Part shown: one piece after another, positions 53,026-61,392 of the stretch | How the letters are laid out: each line of letters opens with the position of its first letter | Position numbering within the stretch: position 1 is the first letter of the stretch | Source of the DNA: Teichococcus oryzae | Lineage (GTDB): Bacteria > Pseudomonadota > Alphaproteobacteria > Acetobacterales > Acetobacteraceae | Direction: 5' to 3' | Length of the DNA stretch: 64,000 bases | Assembly: GCF_008386565.1 (NCBI RefSeq) | Contig: NZ_VUKA01000003.1 | Span: 124,001 to 188,000 of the forward strand | Notes under the pieces: generated by a model | The model's database searches: none | Told to the model about the DNA's origin: nothing | What the model saw: the letters and a program-made list of their open reading frames with translations, nothing else | Program-made: the position numbers and the translations under genes

Positions 53026-53756
53026 TCGAGGTCGAGCATCTCAACGTCCATTTCGGCTCCAACCATGTGGTGCGCGACGTCAGCTTCCGCGTCGCGGCGG
53101 GGGAGACCTTCGGGCTGGTGGGGGAAAGCGGCTCCGGCAAGTCCACCGTGCTGCGCACCATCGCGGGGCTGAACGCGGGCTGGGATGGCCGCATGGCCGT
53201 GGCCGGGCAGGCGTTGGGCCCCAGGCGGGACCGCGCCTTCTTTCAGCGCGTGCAGATGGTGTTCCAGGACCCTTATGGCTCCCTGCACCCGCGCCAGACG
53301 GTGGACCGCATCCTGGCCGAGCCGCTGGAGGTGCATGGCATCCCCGATGCCGAGAGCCGCATCACCCGCGCGCTGGAGGAGGTTGCCCTGCCCCGCACGG
53401 CGCGCTTCCGCTATCCGCACCAGCTGTCCGGCGGGCAGCGCCAGCGCGTCGCCATTGCCCGCGCGCTGATCGCCGACCCGTCCGTGCTGCTGCTGGACGA
53501 GCCCACCAGCGCGCTGGACGTGTCGGTGCAGGCGGAGGTGCTGAACCTGCTGTCGGACCTGCGGGAAGCGCGGCAGCTCACCTGCATCCTGGTGTCGCAC
53601 AACCTGGCGGTGGTCGCGCATCTCTGTGAAAGGCTGGCGGTGATGCAGGGCGGCCGCATCGTCGAGATCCTGTCGGAAGCGGAGCTGCGCGCCGGACAGG
53701 CGAGGCATTCCCACACCCAGGACCTGATCGCCCTGTCGCACGAGCTGGAGGGGTGA
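53022..53756 (+). CDS. Peptide-type ABC transporter ATPase (DppF-like)
   Basis: 244 residues; ATG 53022 overlaps the previous stop (ATGA). Walker A GESGSGKSTVLRTIAGL, Q-loop MVFQDPYGSLHPRQTV, signature QLSGGQRQRVAIARAL, Walker B VLLLDEPTSALDVSVQAEVL and H-loop LVSHNLAVVAHLCE are intact. It is shorter than usual DppF because the C-terminal oligopeptide extension is missing, as is common in GsiA-like split systems. Last gene of the operon; 155 bases separate it from the sugar-type importer. Confidence 0.93.
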   Translation: MIEVEHLNVHFGSNHVVRDVSFRVAAGETFGLVGESGSGKSTVLRTIAGLNAGWDGRMAVAGQALGPRRDRAFFQRVQMVFQDPYGSLHPRQTVDRILAEPLEVHGIPDAESRITRALEEVALPRTARFRYPHQLSGGQRQRVAIARALIADPSVLLLDEPTSALDVSVQAEVLNLLSDLREARQLTCILVSHNLAVVAHLCERLAVMQGGRIVEILSEAELRAGQARHSHTQDLIALSHELEG

Positions 53757-53911
53757 GCGGTGGGGCCGGGGGCGCCCCGCCCGCCACACGCGGCGCGACA
53801 GGCGCCCCTCCTTCCGCCATCCCAATGATTGCAATCCGCCGCCACGCTGGTGCAAGCTGAAGCGCCCGAAGCGGCGGCGCGCATGATCGCCCCGGGCAGG
53901 GGAGAAGCGTC

Positions 53912-54925
53912 ATGGACCAGCAAGACCCACCGCGCGGTGGCCGTCGTGCCCTGCTGACTGCCGCCGCGGCGGCGCCGCTCCTGGGGGGGCTCGGCCTCGA
54001 CCCCGCCCTCGCCGCCGAGATGGGACGGTCCGAAAAGCCGCTGCGCGCCGCCTTCTCCAATGCCGGGCTGCAGGCGACATGGTGCGCCCAGGGCAAGGCG
54101 GCGGCCGAATATTGGGGCAAGCTGTTCAATGTGGATGTCACCTGGTTCGATGGCGAGCTGAACGCCACCCGCCAGCGCGGTGCCATCGACAACATGGCCT
54201 CCCAGCGCTGGGACTTCGTGGCCATTCAGGCCTTCGGCATCGGCACGCTGACGGCGCCGGTGCGGCGGATGATCGATGCCGGCATCCCGGTGATCGACAT
54301 GGACACGCTGATCGCGCCGCTGGACAGCATCAATGTCCATTCCTTCCTGGCGCCCGACAACGAGTTCATGGGCGCCTCCGTCACCGAGGCGCTGATGCAG
54401 GCCATCGGCGGGGAAGGCACGGTCATCATGACCCAGGGCGCGCTGGGCCATACCGGCGCCCAGGGCCGCGCGCGCGGCTTCGATTCCGTGGTCAAGCGCT
54501 ACCCCAAGGTGGAGGTGCTGGACACCACCCCGGGCGACTGGGACGTGACCAAGGTGGCCCGCATCTGGGACACCCACCTGACCAAGTATCCCAAGATCAG
54601 CGCCGCCTATTTCCACAATGACGACATGGCGCTGGCCGCCTACAACGTCATGCGCGCCAAGGGCCGCACCGACATCAAGATCGGCGGCTGCGACGCCATG
54701 CCCCCCGCCCTTGCCGCCGTGGCGGATGGGCGCATGCACGCGACGGTCCGCAATCCCTCCTGCCGCATCCATGGCGGCGCCATCATGGCCGGCGTCGCCG
54801 CCGTGGTGGCCGGCGAGAAAACCGGCGCCGAGGGCATCCCGAAGCACGTCATCACCGATGGGCCCGTGGTCACCAAGGCCAATGCCGCCGGCATGGCCTG
54901 GATGCAGAAGCACTACCTGATCTAG
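53912..54925 (+). CDS. Ribose-type ABC transporter substrate-binding protein
   Basis: 337 residues from ATG 53912, with GGGGAGAAG upstream. A Tat-like signal (GGRRALLTAAAAAPLLGGLG, ending near ALAAE) leads into a periplasmic-binding-type-1 fold: LRAAFSNAGLQATWCAQGKA, DFVAIQAFGIGTLTAPVRRMIDAGIPVIDMDT, and DIKIGGCDAMPPALAAVADGRM. Such proteins bind pentoses, autoinducer-2-like or other small ligands, and the ligand cannot be read from sequence. It starts a three-gene ribose-type operon. The 155-base upstream gap holds the promoter and no gene. Confidence 0.9.
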   Translation: MDQQDPPRGGRRALLTAAAAAPLLGGLGLDPALAAEMGRSEKPLRAAFSNAGLQATWCAQGKAAAEYWGKLFNVDVTWFDGELNATRQRGAIDNMASQRWDFVAIQAFGIGTLTAPVRRMIDAGIPVIDMDTLIAPLDSINVHSFLAPDNEFMGASVTEALMQAIGGEGTVIMTQGALGHTGAQGRARGFDSVVKRYPKVEVLDTTPGDWDVTKVARIWDTHLTKYPKISAAYFHNDDMALAAYNVMRAKGRTDIKIGGCDAMPPALAAVADGRMHATVRNPSCRIHGGAIMAGVAAVVAGEKTGAEGIPKHVITDGPVVTKANAAGMAWMQKHYLI

Positions 54926-54940
54926 CCGGGGCGGAGCCGC

Positions 54941-56443
54941 ATGCCCACCGATCCGCCGCTGCTGGAACTGCGCGGCGTTTCCAAGCGCTTCGCCGGCGTC
55001 ACCGCGCTGGACAATGTGGATTTCAGCCTCGGCCGGGGCGAGATCCATGGCCTCGTCGGCGAGAACGGCGCCGGCAAGAGCACGCTGATGAAGATCATCG
55101 CCGGCGTGCACAGCGAGTATGAGGGCGAGATGCGGCTGGACGGGCACCCCGTCCGGCTGCGCACGCCGCGCGACGCGCGCGATGCCGGCATCGGCATGGT
55201 GCATCAGGAACTCTCCATCGTGCCGGCGCTTTCGGTGGCCGAGAACGTCATGCTGGGCCGGCAGCCCTTGAACCGCCTCGGCGTCATCTCCTGGCGGCGG
55301 ATGCGGGACCAGGCGCGGGCGCAGCTGCGCGAGCTGGGCATCGAGGTGGACCCCGCGGCGCCGGCCGGATCGCTGCCGCTCGGCCTGCAGCAGATGATCG
55401 AGCTGGCGCGGGTGCTGCTGTCCGGCGCCCGCATCCTGATCCTGGACGAGCCGACCTCCGCCCTGTCGCCGCCCGAGGTGGAGAAGCTGTTCGCGCTGCT
55501 GGAGCGGCTGCGCGCCTCCGGGCGCAGCGTGGTGTTCATCTCCCACTTCCTCGACGACGTCCTGCGGATCTCGGACAACGTCACCGTGTTCCGCAATGGC
55601 CGCCGGGTCGGCGCCTCCCCCGCGCGCTCGATCAGCAAGGCCTGGCTGATCGAGCGGATGATCGGCGGCGGCCATGAGCGGCTGGAGGAAAGCTACACCG
55701 ATGCCCGCACCCTGCCGCCACGCCCTTCCACGCCGGCGGTGCTGGAAGCCGAAGGCCTTGGCGTCGCCGGGCTGTTCGACGGCGCCTCGCTGCGCGTCCA
55801 TGCGGGGGAAGTGCTGGGCATCTACGGCTTCATGGGCTCGGGCCAGCTGGAGCTGGCTCGCGCCCTGTCGGGCAAGCTGAAGCTGGACCACGGCACGGTG
55901 CGGGTGGATGGCCGGGAGGCACGGCTCCGGCGCGGCACCCCGGGAGCCAAGCGGGCCGGCATCGCCTTCGTTCCGGAAAGCCGCCGCGCCATGTTGTTCG
56001 CGCCGCAGCCGGTCTACCGCAACATCAGCATTTCCATCCTGGAGCGCATCAACCGCCTGCTGCTGCGCCCACGCCTGGAGCGCGAGATCGCCGGGGGGCA
56101 TGTGCGCCGCCTGGGCGTCAGGCCAGCGCGGGTGGACCTGCCGGTGGGGCAGCTTTCGGGCGGCAACCAGCAGAAGGTCGCCCTTGCCCGCTGGCTGACC
56201 CACCTGCCGCGCGTGCTGCTGCTGAGCGAGCCGACGCGGGGCATGGATGTGGGCGCCAAGGACGACGTGGTGCGCATCGTGCGCGCGCTGCGCGCCGAGG
56301 GCATCGGCATCGTCGTCGTCTCCTCCGAGCCGGAAACCGTGCTGTCCCTTGCCGACCGCATCCTGGTGATGCGGCGCGGCGTGCTGGCGCGGGAATTCGC
56401 CGGGGAAGCGGTGGGCAAGGACCGCCTGCTGGAAGCAGCGTGA
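54941..56443 (+). CDS. Ribose-type ABC transporter ATPase (RbsA-like, double)
   Basis: 500 residues with two ABC domains. The first has Walker A GENGAGKSTLMKIIAGV, signature LPLGLQQMIELARVL, and Walker B ILILDEPTSALSPPEVEKL. The second has the usual degenerate P-loop GFMGSGQLELARALSG, signature LSGGNQQKVALARWL, and LLLSEPTRGMDVGAK. This tandem layout is that of RbsA/MglA/XylG. It lies between the binding protein (15 bases) and permease genes and energises sugar-type import. Confidence 0.94.
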   Translation: MPTDPPLLELRGVSKRFAGVTALDNVDFSLGRGEIHGLVGENGAGKSTLMKIIAGVHSEYEGEMRLDGHPVRLRTPRDARDAGIGMVHQELSIVPALSVAENVMLGRQPLNRLGVISWRRMRDQARAQLRELGIEVDPAAPAGSLPLGLQQMIELARVLLSGARILILDEPTSALSPPEVEKLFALLERLRASGRSVVFISHFLDDVLRISDNVTVFRNGRRVGASPARSISKAWLIERMIGGGHERLEESYTDARTLPPRPSTPAVLEAEGLGVAGLFDGASLRVHAGEVLGIYGFMGSGQLELARALSGKLKLDHGTVRVDGREARLRRGTPGAKRAGIAFVPESRRAMLFAPQPVYRNISISILERINRLLLRPRLEREIAGGHVRRLGVRPARVDLPVGQLSGGNQQKVALARWLTHLPRVLLLSEPTRGMDVGAKDDVVRIVRALRAEGIGIVVVSSEPETVLSLADRILVMRRGVLAREFAGEAVGKDRLLEAA

Positions 56444-56457
56444 AGGAAGAACACCGG

Positions 56458-57486
56458 ATGTCCGCACCGCTCACCGATCCCGCCGCGCTGCGCGAGCCGC
56501 TCTGGCTCCGCCTCGGCGGGCAGCTGCGCAACCTGGCGCCCTTTGTCACGCTGATCGCGCTGGTGGTGCTGTTCAGCCTGCTCAGCCCGTCCTTCGCGAC
56601 GGTCGGCAATGTCAGCAACATCCTGCAGCAGGTCTCGATCACCGCCATCATCGCGGTTGGGCTGACCTATGTGATCCTGTGCGCCGAGATCGACCTCAGC
56701 GTCGCCAGCGTGGCGAATGCCGCCGGCATCCTGCTGGCCTTCTTCACCTTGCAGGATGCCAGCGTGAACATCGCCAACATCCCGCTGCCGGGGCCCTTGG
56801 CGATGCTGCTGGCCCTGGCCGGCGCGCTGGCGCTGGGCGCCGTCACCGCCTTTGGCGTCACCTGGATCGGCATCCCCTCCTTCATCATGACGCTGGCCAT
56901 GCTGCAGATCGGCAATGGCATCGGCGCCCTGCTGGTGCGCGGGCAGATCGCCTACAACGTGCCGGACCTGGTGGTGGCGCTGGGTAGCGGCTCGATCGGG
57001 CCGGTCCCCTGGATCGTGCTGGTGGCGGCGCTGGTGCTGCTGGTGGGCCACCTGGTGCTGACCTATACGCGCTTCGGCCGCTACGTCTACATGGTGGGCG
57101 GCAATCGCGAGGCGGCGGAGCATTCCGGCGTCGCCGTCAAGGCGGTGGTGGCGGGGGTGATGATGATCTCCGCCCTGTGCTCCGGCATCGCCGGGATGCT
57201 GGGCGTCGCCTATTTCGGCAGCGCGCAGCAGAACCAGTTCGACAACTACCTGCTGGATGCCATCTCGGCCGTGGTGGTGGGCGGCACCAGCCTGTTCGGC
57301 GGGCAGGGCGGCATCGGCAACACCATTGTCGGCGTGCTGGTGCTGGGCGTGCTGAACAACGGGCTGGACCACATCCGCATGGACAGCTTCCTGAAGATCC
57401 TGATCCGCGGGCTGGTGCTGCTGATGGCGCTGGTGATCAATGTCTATGCCCAGCGTCTGCGCAGCATGCGGCGCGGGGTGGGATAG
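56458..57486 (+). CDS. Ribose-type ABC transporter permease (RbsC-like)
   Basis: 342 residues from ATG 56458, with GGAAG about 8 bases upstream; the GTG at 56440 overlapping the ATPase stop is a second candidate. About ten transmembrane helices of the BPD_transp_2 family: LIALVVLFSLLSPSFATVGNV, AVGLTYVILCAEIDLSVAS, FIMTLAMLQIGNGIGALLVRG, GGNREAAEHSGVAV, and GVLVLGVLNNGLDHI. It forms the membrane channel with the RbsA-like ATPase. Confidence 0.93.
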   Translation: MSAPLTDPAALREPLWLRLGGQLRNLAPFVTLIALVVLFSLLSPSFATVGNVSNILQQVSITAIIAVGLTYVILCAEIDLSVASVANAAGILLAFFTLQDASVNIANIPLPGPLAMLLALAGALALGAVTAFGVTWIGIPSFIMTLAMLQIGNGIGALLVRGQIAYNVPDLVVALGSGSIGPVPWIVLVAALVLLVGHLVLTYTRFGRYVYMVGGNREAAEHSGVAVKAVVAGVMMISALCSGIAGMLGVAYFGSAQQNQFDNYLLDAISAVVVGGTSLFGGQGGIGNTIVGVLVLGVLNNGLDHIRMDSFLKILIRGLVLLMALVINVYAQRLRSMRRGVG

Positions 57487-57562
57487 GCCCCGGCCGCGCA
57501 TCCGGCCCGTCAGGAGGGGTTGGCCGCCGGGCCGGGACCTGGGACAACGCCATCGTCAGACC

Positions 57563-58651
57563 ATGGTGGAACGCTTGTCCTCGAACACGACCGCCCAACC
57601 ATTCGCCGGACATGGCCCGCGCGCGCGCGGCCTGGGCCTCGGCTGGGGCACGCTGCCGCCCGGCCCCCGCAACGCCATCACCGACGTTTCCGGCGTCCGC
57701 GTGGGGCACCGGACGCTGCATCAGGGCGATGCCATCCGCACCGGCGTCACCGCCATCCTGCCGCATGGCGGAAACCTGTTTCACCAGAAGGTGCCGGCGG
57801 CCACCCAGGTCCTGAACGGCTTCGGCAAGAGCATCGGCCTGATGCAGGTCGATGAGCTGGGCCAGCTGGAAACCCCGATCCTGCTGACCAACACCTTCGG
57901 CGTCGCCGCCTGCGCCGAGGCCCTGATCCGCCATGCCATCCAGGGCGAGCCGCGCATCGGCCGGGACCTGTCCACCGTCAATCCGGTGGTGCTGGAATGC
58001 AATGATGGCTACCTGAACGACATCCAGGCCATGGCGGTGACAGCGGAGGACGCCGCCGCCGCCCTGGCCGCCGCCGCCGCCCCCGCTGGCGATGAAATGG
58101 CATCGGGCGCGGTCGGCGCCGGCACCGGCATGAGCTGCTTCGGCCTGAAGGGCGGCATCGGCACGGCATCCCGGCAATTGCTGATCGACCAGGCGCCATT
58201 CCGCCTGGGCGCGCTGGTGCTGGCCAATTTCGGCAATCCGGGCGACCTGCGCCTGCCGGATGGGCGCCGGGTCGAGCCAGCGGCCGAAGCAATGCCCGAG
58301 CGGGGTTCCGTGATCGTGGTGCTGGCCACCGATATCCCGCTGGAACACCGGCAACTGCGCCGCGTCGCGGCGCGGGCCGGCACCGGCATCGCCTGGACCG
58401 GTTCCTTCTGGGGACATGGCAGCGGCGACATCGCCCTCGCCTTCTCCACCGCCGAGACATTGCCGCATGAGGCGCAGGCCACCATCCTGCCGCGCCGCAT
58501 CCTGGCGGAGGAACGGATGGATCTGGTGTTCCGCGCCACCGCCGAAGCCACGGCGGAGGCGGTGATGGACGCGCTGGCCGCCGCGGAAACCACCACGGGC
58601 TTTCGCGGGCACCACCGCATAAGCCTGCGGGAGGTCCTGGCGCGCCCTTGA
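57563..58651 (+). CDS. P1-family (DmpA/BapA-type) self-processing aminopeptidase
   Basis: 362 residues from ATG 57563. The S58/P1 family signatures are GPRNAITDVSGVRVGHRTL, ECNDGYLNDIQAMAV, GAVGAGTGMSCFGLKGGIGT, and RGSVIVVLATDIPLEHRQLR. The precursor should cut itself between Gly248 and Ser249, making Ser249 the N-terminal nucleophile of the beta chain, as in DmpA (Gly249/Ser250). DmpA and BapA cleave N-terminal D-amino acids, beta-amino acids or amides. No signal peptide, so it is cytoplasmic. It follows the ribose-type permease by 76 bases and is convergent with a second P1 peptidase, 7 bases between stops. Confidence 0.92.
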   Translation: MVERLSSNTTAQPFAGHGPRARGLGLGWGTLPPGPRNAITDVSGVRVGHRTLHQGDAIRTGVTAILPHGGNLFHQKVPAATQVLNGFGKSIGLMQVDELGQLETPILLTNTFGVAACAEALIRHAIQGEPRIGRDLSTVNPVVLECNDGYLNDIQAMAVTAEDAAAALAAAAAPAGDEMASGAVGAGTGMSCFGLKGGIGTASRQLLIDQAPFRLGALVLANFGNPGDLRLPDGRRVEPAAEAMPERGSVIVVLATDIPLEHRQLRRVAARAGTGIAWTGSFWGHGSGDIALAFSTAETLPHEAQATILPRRILAEERMDLVFRATAEATAEAVMDALAAAETTTGFRGHHRISLREVLARP

Positions 58652-58658
58652 AGCGCCC

Positions 58659-59672
58659 TCAGCCGAAGCGGTCGCGCCAGGAAGGCTGCGCCCCCGGACA
58701 GGGCAGCGCCGCCGCCTCGAACACGCCGCGCGCGATGGCCCGCGCCATCACCTGCCCGGCGAGGTGGCCGAGCGCCGCCAGCTCCGCCATCGGGTCGGCC
58801 AATGGCCGCAGGCCGGTGGAGGCGGCGAACACCGTGTCGCCATCGCTCGGCGCGTGGCTGGGCAGGATGGCGCGGACCAGCCCGTCATCCGCCATGATCG
58901 CCAGGCGCTCCGCCTGCGCCTTGGTCAGCGCCGCGTCGGTCACCACCATGCCGATGGTGGTGGCGGTGCCGGGGCCGCCCTTCAGCCGCAGGCGGCTGTG
59001 TTCCGGCAGGAAGCGCGGCGGGAAGCCGAGGCCGCCGAATTCATTTCCCCGCTCGAAGGGCGCGGCCCAGAACCACGGCCCCTCCCCCACCAGGGGCGAG
59101 CCAACGGCGTTCACCGCCACGATCGCCGCGACGCGGTGCCCTTCCGCCGTCACCCCGCTGGCGGAGCCGAGCCCGCCCTTCACCGTGGCCGTGGTCGCGC
59201 CCGTGCCGGCGCCGACGCTGCCCAGCTCGAAATGCCCCTCCCGCGCCGCCACCGCCGCCGCGTAGCCGAGGTCGCGATACGGGCTGAACCGGCCCCAATC
59301 CTTGTTGCCGCCATTGCGCAGGTCGAACAGGATCGCCTGCGGCGCCAGGGGGATGGTGATGCCGGCGAAGCGCTGGCCCCTGCCCTGCTCGCGCAGCGCC
59401 GCCTGCACCCCGCCCGCCGCGTCCAGCCCGAAGGTGGAGCCGCCCGACAGCACCAGCGCGTCCACCGCCTGCACCGTCGCCCCGGTGCGCAGCAATTCCG
59501 TGTCGCGCCCGCCCGGGGCGCCGCCGCGGATCGTCACCGCCGCCACCGCCGGCGCGTCGAACAGCACGGCGGTAACGCCGGAGCCGAGCGGAAGATCGGT
59601 GGCCTGCCCGACCCGCAGCCCGGCGATGTCGGTCAGCAGGTTCAGCGGCGGGTCTGGCAGGGCGATGCTCAT
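58659..59672 (-). CDS. P1-family (NylC-like) self-processing peptidase/amidase
   Basis: 337 residues from ATG 59672. The other P1 subfamily: NLLTDIAGLRVGQATD, VRGG-like TIRGGAPGGRDTELL, LSGGSTFGLDAAGGVQAAL, GSVGAGTGATTATVKGGLG, and the nucleophile region TATTIGMVVTDAALT, followed by MADDGLVRAILPSHAPSDGDT. In NylC (nylon-oligomer hydrolase) the chain is cut between Asn and Thr before TTI; here the residue before Thr238 is Ala, so processing may differ. The cytoplasmic enzyme is likely an amino- or amide-peptidase. It diverges from the downstream peptide-binding protein gene (114 bases between the starts). Confidence 0.9.
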   Translation of the reverse strand: MSIALPDPPLNLLTDIAGLRVGQATDLPLGSGVTAVLFDAPAVAAVTIRGGAPGGRDTELLRTGATVQAVDALVLSGGSTFGLDAAGGVQAALREQGRGQRFAGITIPLAPQAILFDLRNGGNKDWGRFSPYRDLGYAAAVAAREGHFELGSVGAGTGATTATVKGGLGSASGVTAEGHRVAAIVAVNAVGSPLVGEGPWFWAAPFERGNEFGGLGFPPRFLPEHSRLRLKGGPGTATTIGMVVTDAALTKAQAERLAIMADDGLVRAILPSHAPSDGDTVFAASTGLRPLADPMAELAALGHLAGQVMARAIARGVFEAAALPCPGAQPSWRDRFG

Positions 59673-59786
59673 GCGGCGATGATGCGGCAGAGCGCCGGCC
59701 CGGGCAAACCGCCTTGTCACGGCCCGGGCTTGGCGAAGCGGCGCAAGCTGGCTTCAATCGCCGCCGAATCGCTCGGGAGCCCCGCC

Positions 59787-61385
59787 ATGCCGCGCCGTCG
59801 AACCCTGTTGCAGGCCGCCTCCCTACTGGCTGCCCCCTTTGCCGCCCCCTTGGCCATGCCGCGCCTCGCCGCCGCCCAGGCGCCGCGCGTGCTGAAGTTC
59901 ATCCCGCAATCCGATCTGGGCGTGCTCGATCCGGTCTGGTCCAGCGCCTATGTGACGCGCAACCACGCCATGCTGGTGTTCGACACGCTGTTCGGGCTGG
60001 ACGCGCAATACCGCCCGCAGCCGCAGATGCTGGAAGGCTTCGCCGTGGAACGGGATGGCCTCGCCTGGCGGCTGGTGCTGCGGGAAGGGCTGGTGTTCCA
60101 TGACGGGGAGCCCGTGCTGGCCCGCGACTGCGCCGCCAGCATCCGCCGCTGGGGCGCGCGCGACGCCTTCGGCCAGACGCTGATGGCCGCCACGGAGGAG
60201 ATCGCGGCGCCGGATGACCGCACCATCCTGATCCGCCTGCGGAAGCCCTTTCCGCTGCTGCCGCAGGCGCTGGGCAAGGCCGGTTCCAGCATCTGCGCCA
60301 TCATGCCGCAGCGCCTGGCGGAAACCGATCCGTTCAAGCAGGTGACGGAGATGGTGGGCAGCGGCCCGTTCCGCTTCCTTGCCGATGAGCGGGTGGCGGG
60401 CGCCCGCGTCGCCTATGCGCGGCATGCGGCCTATCGCCCCCGCCCCGGTGGCGCGGCGGAATTCACCGCCGGGCCGAAGCAGGCCCATCTGGACCGGGTG
60501 GAATGGCATGTGATGCCCGATGGCGGCACCGCGGCGGCGGCCTTGCAGGCAGGCGAGGCGGATTGGTGGGAAAACCCCGCCGCCGACCTGCTGCCGCTGC
60601 TGCGCCGCGCCCGCGGCGTGCGCGTCGAGCTGCTGGAGGATTACGGCTATATCGGCTGCATGCGCTTCAACCAGTTGCAGCCGCCCTTCAACAACCCGGC
60701 GGTGCGGCAGGCGGTGCTGGGCGCCATCCGGCAGGCCGATTTCATGCAGGCCGTGGCGGGCACCGATCCGTCGCTGTGGGAGGATGGCGTCGGCTTCTTC
60801 GCCCCCGACACCCCGCTGGCCAGCGATACGGGGCTGGAAAAAATGGCGCCGCGCGACCCGGCCGCGGTGAAGCAGGCGCTGCAACAGGCGGGCTATGATG
60901 GCAGGCCGGTCGTGGTGCTGAACCCGACCGACCTCGCGCCGCTGAAGGCCCTGGCCGATGTCGGCGCCGATGCCTTGCAGCGGGCCGGCTTCACCGTGGA
61001 TGTGCAGGCGATGGACTGGGGCTCGGTGGTGCAGAAGCTGGCCAATACGGGGCCGGCCTCAGAAGGCGGCTGGAACGTGTTCCACACCTTCTGGGCCGGG
61101 CTCGACCAACTCAACCCGGCGGTGCATTCCTATCTGCGGGGCAATGGGCGCAATGCCGGGCGCGGCTGGCCCGACGCCCCGGCGCTGGAAGCCCTGCGGG
61201 AGCGTTGGCTTGCCGCTGGCACCGAGGCCGAGCAGAAGCAGATCGCCATGGCGATGCAGCGGCAGGCGCTGCTGGACGTGCCCTATATCCCGCTTGGCCA
61301 GTACAAGGTGCCGGCCGCTTTCCGCGATGACCTGTCCGGGCTGCTGCGCGCCTTTCCGTTGTTCTGGAACGTCCGGCGCGGCTAG
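59787..61385 (+). CDS. Orphan peptide-type ABC substrate-binding protein
   Basis: 532 residues from ATG 59787 (GGGAG upstream). A signal (PRRRTLLQAASLLAAPFAAPL, ending AAAQA) precedes the family-5 solute-binding fold: KFIPQSDLGVLDPVWSSAYVTRNH, VERDGLAWRLVLREGLVFHDGEP, MVGSGPFRFLADERV, NNPAVRQAVLGAIRQADFM. No permease or ATPase of its own follows: the next gene is a convergent esterase. It may share the peptide-type transporter encoded at 50163-53756 or a distant one. The two P1 peptidases lie between the two systems. Confidence 0.9.
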   Translation: MPRRRTLLQAASLLAAPFAAPLAMPRLAAAQAPRVLKFIPQSDLGVLDPVWSSAYVTRNHAMLVFDTLFGLDAQYRPQPQMLEGFAVERDGLAWRLVLREGLVFHDGEPVLARDCAASIRRWGARDAFGQTLMAATEEIAAPDDRTILIRLRKPFPLLPQALGKAGSSICAIMPQRLAETDPFKQVTEMVGSGPFRFLADERVAGARVAYARHAAYRPRPGGAAEFTAGPKQAHLDRVEWHVMPDGGTAAAALQAGEADWWENPAADLLPLLRRARGVRVELLEDYGYIGCMRFNQLQPPFNNPAVRQAVLGAIRQADFMQAVAGTDPSLWEDGVGFFAPDTPLASDTGLEKMAPRDPAAVKQALQQAGYDGRPVVVLNPTDLAPLKALADVGADALQRAGFTVDVQAMDWGSVVQKLANTGPASEGGWNVFHTFWAGLDQLNPAVHSYLRGNGRNAGRGWPDAPALEALRERWLAAGTEAEQKQIAMAMQRQALLDVPYIPLGQYKVPAAFRDDLSGLLRAFPLFWNVRRG

Positions 61386-61392
61386 GGCGGCC

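Noticed and set aside
53411-56467. 1018-residue minus-strand frame across the ABC transporter genes
   Set aside because: Antisense to complete ABC ATPase and binding-protein genes with intact motifs; the translation has no recognisable domain.
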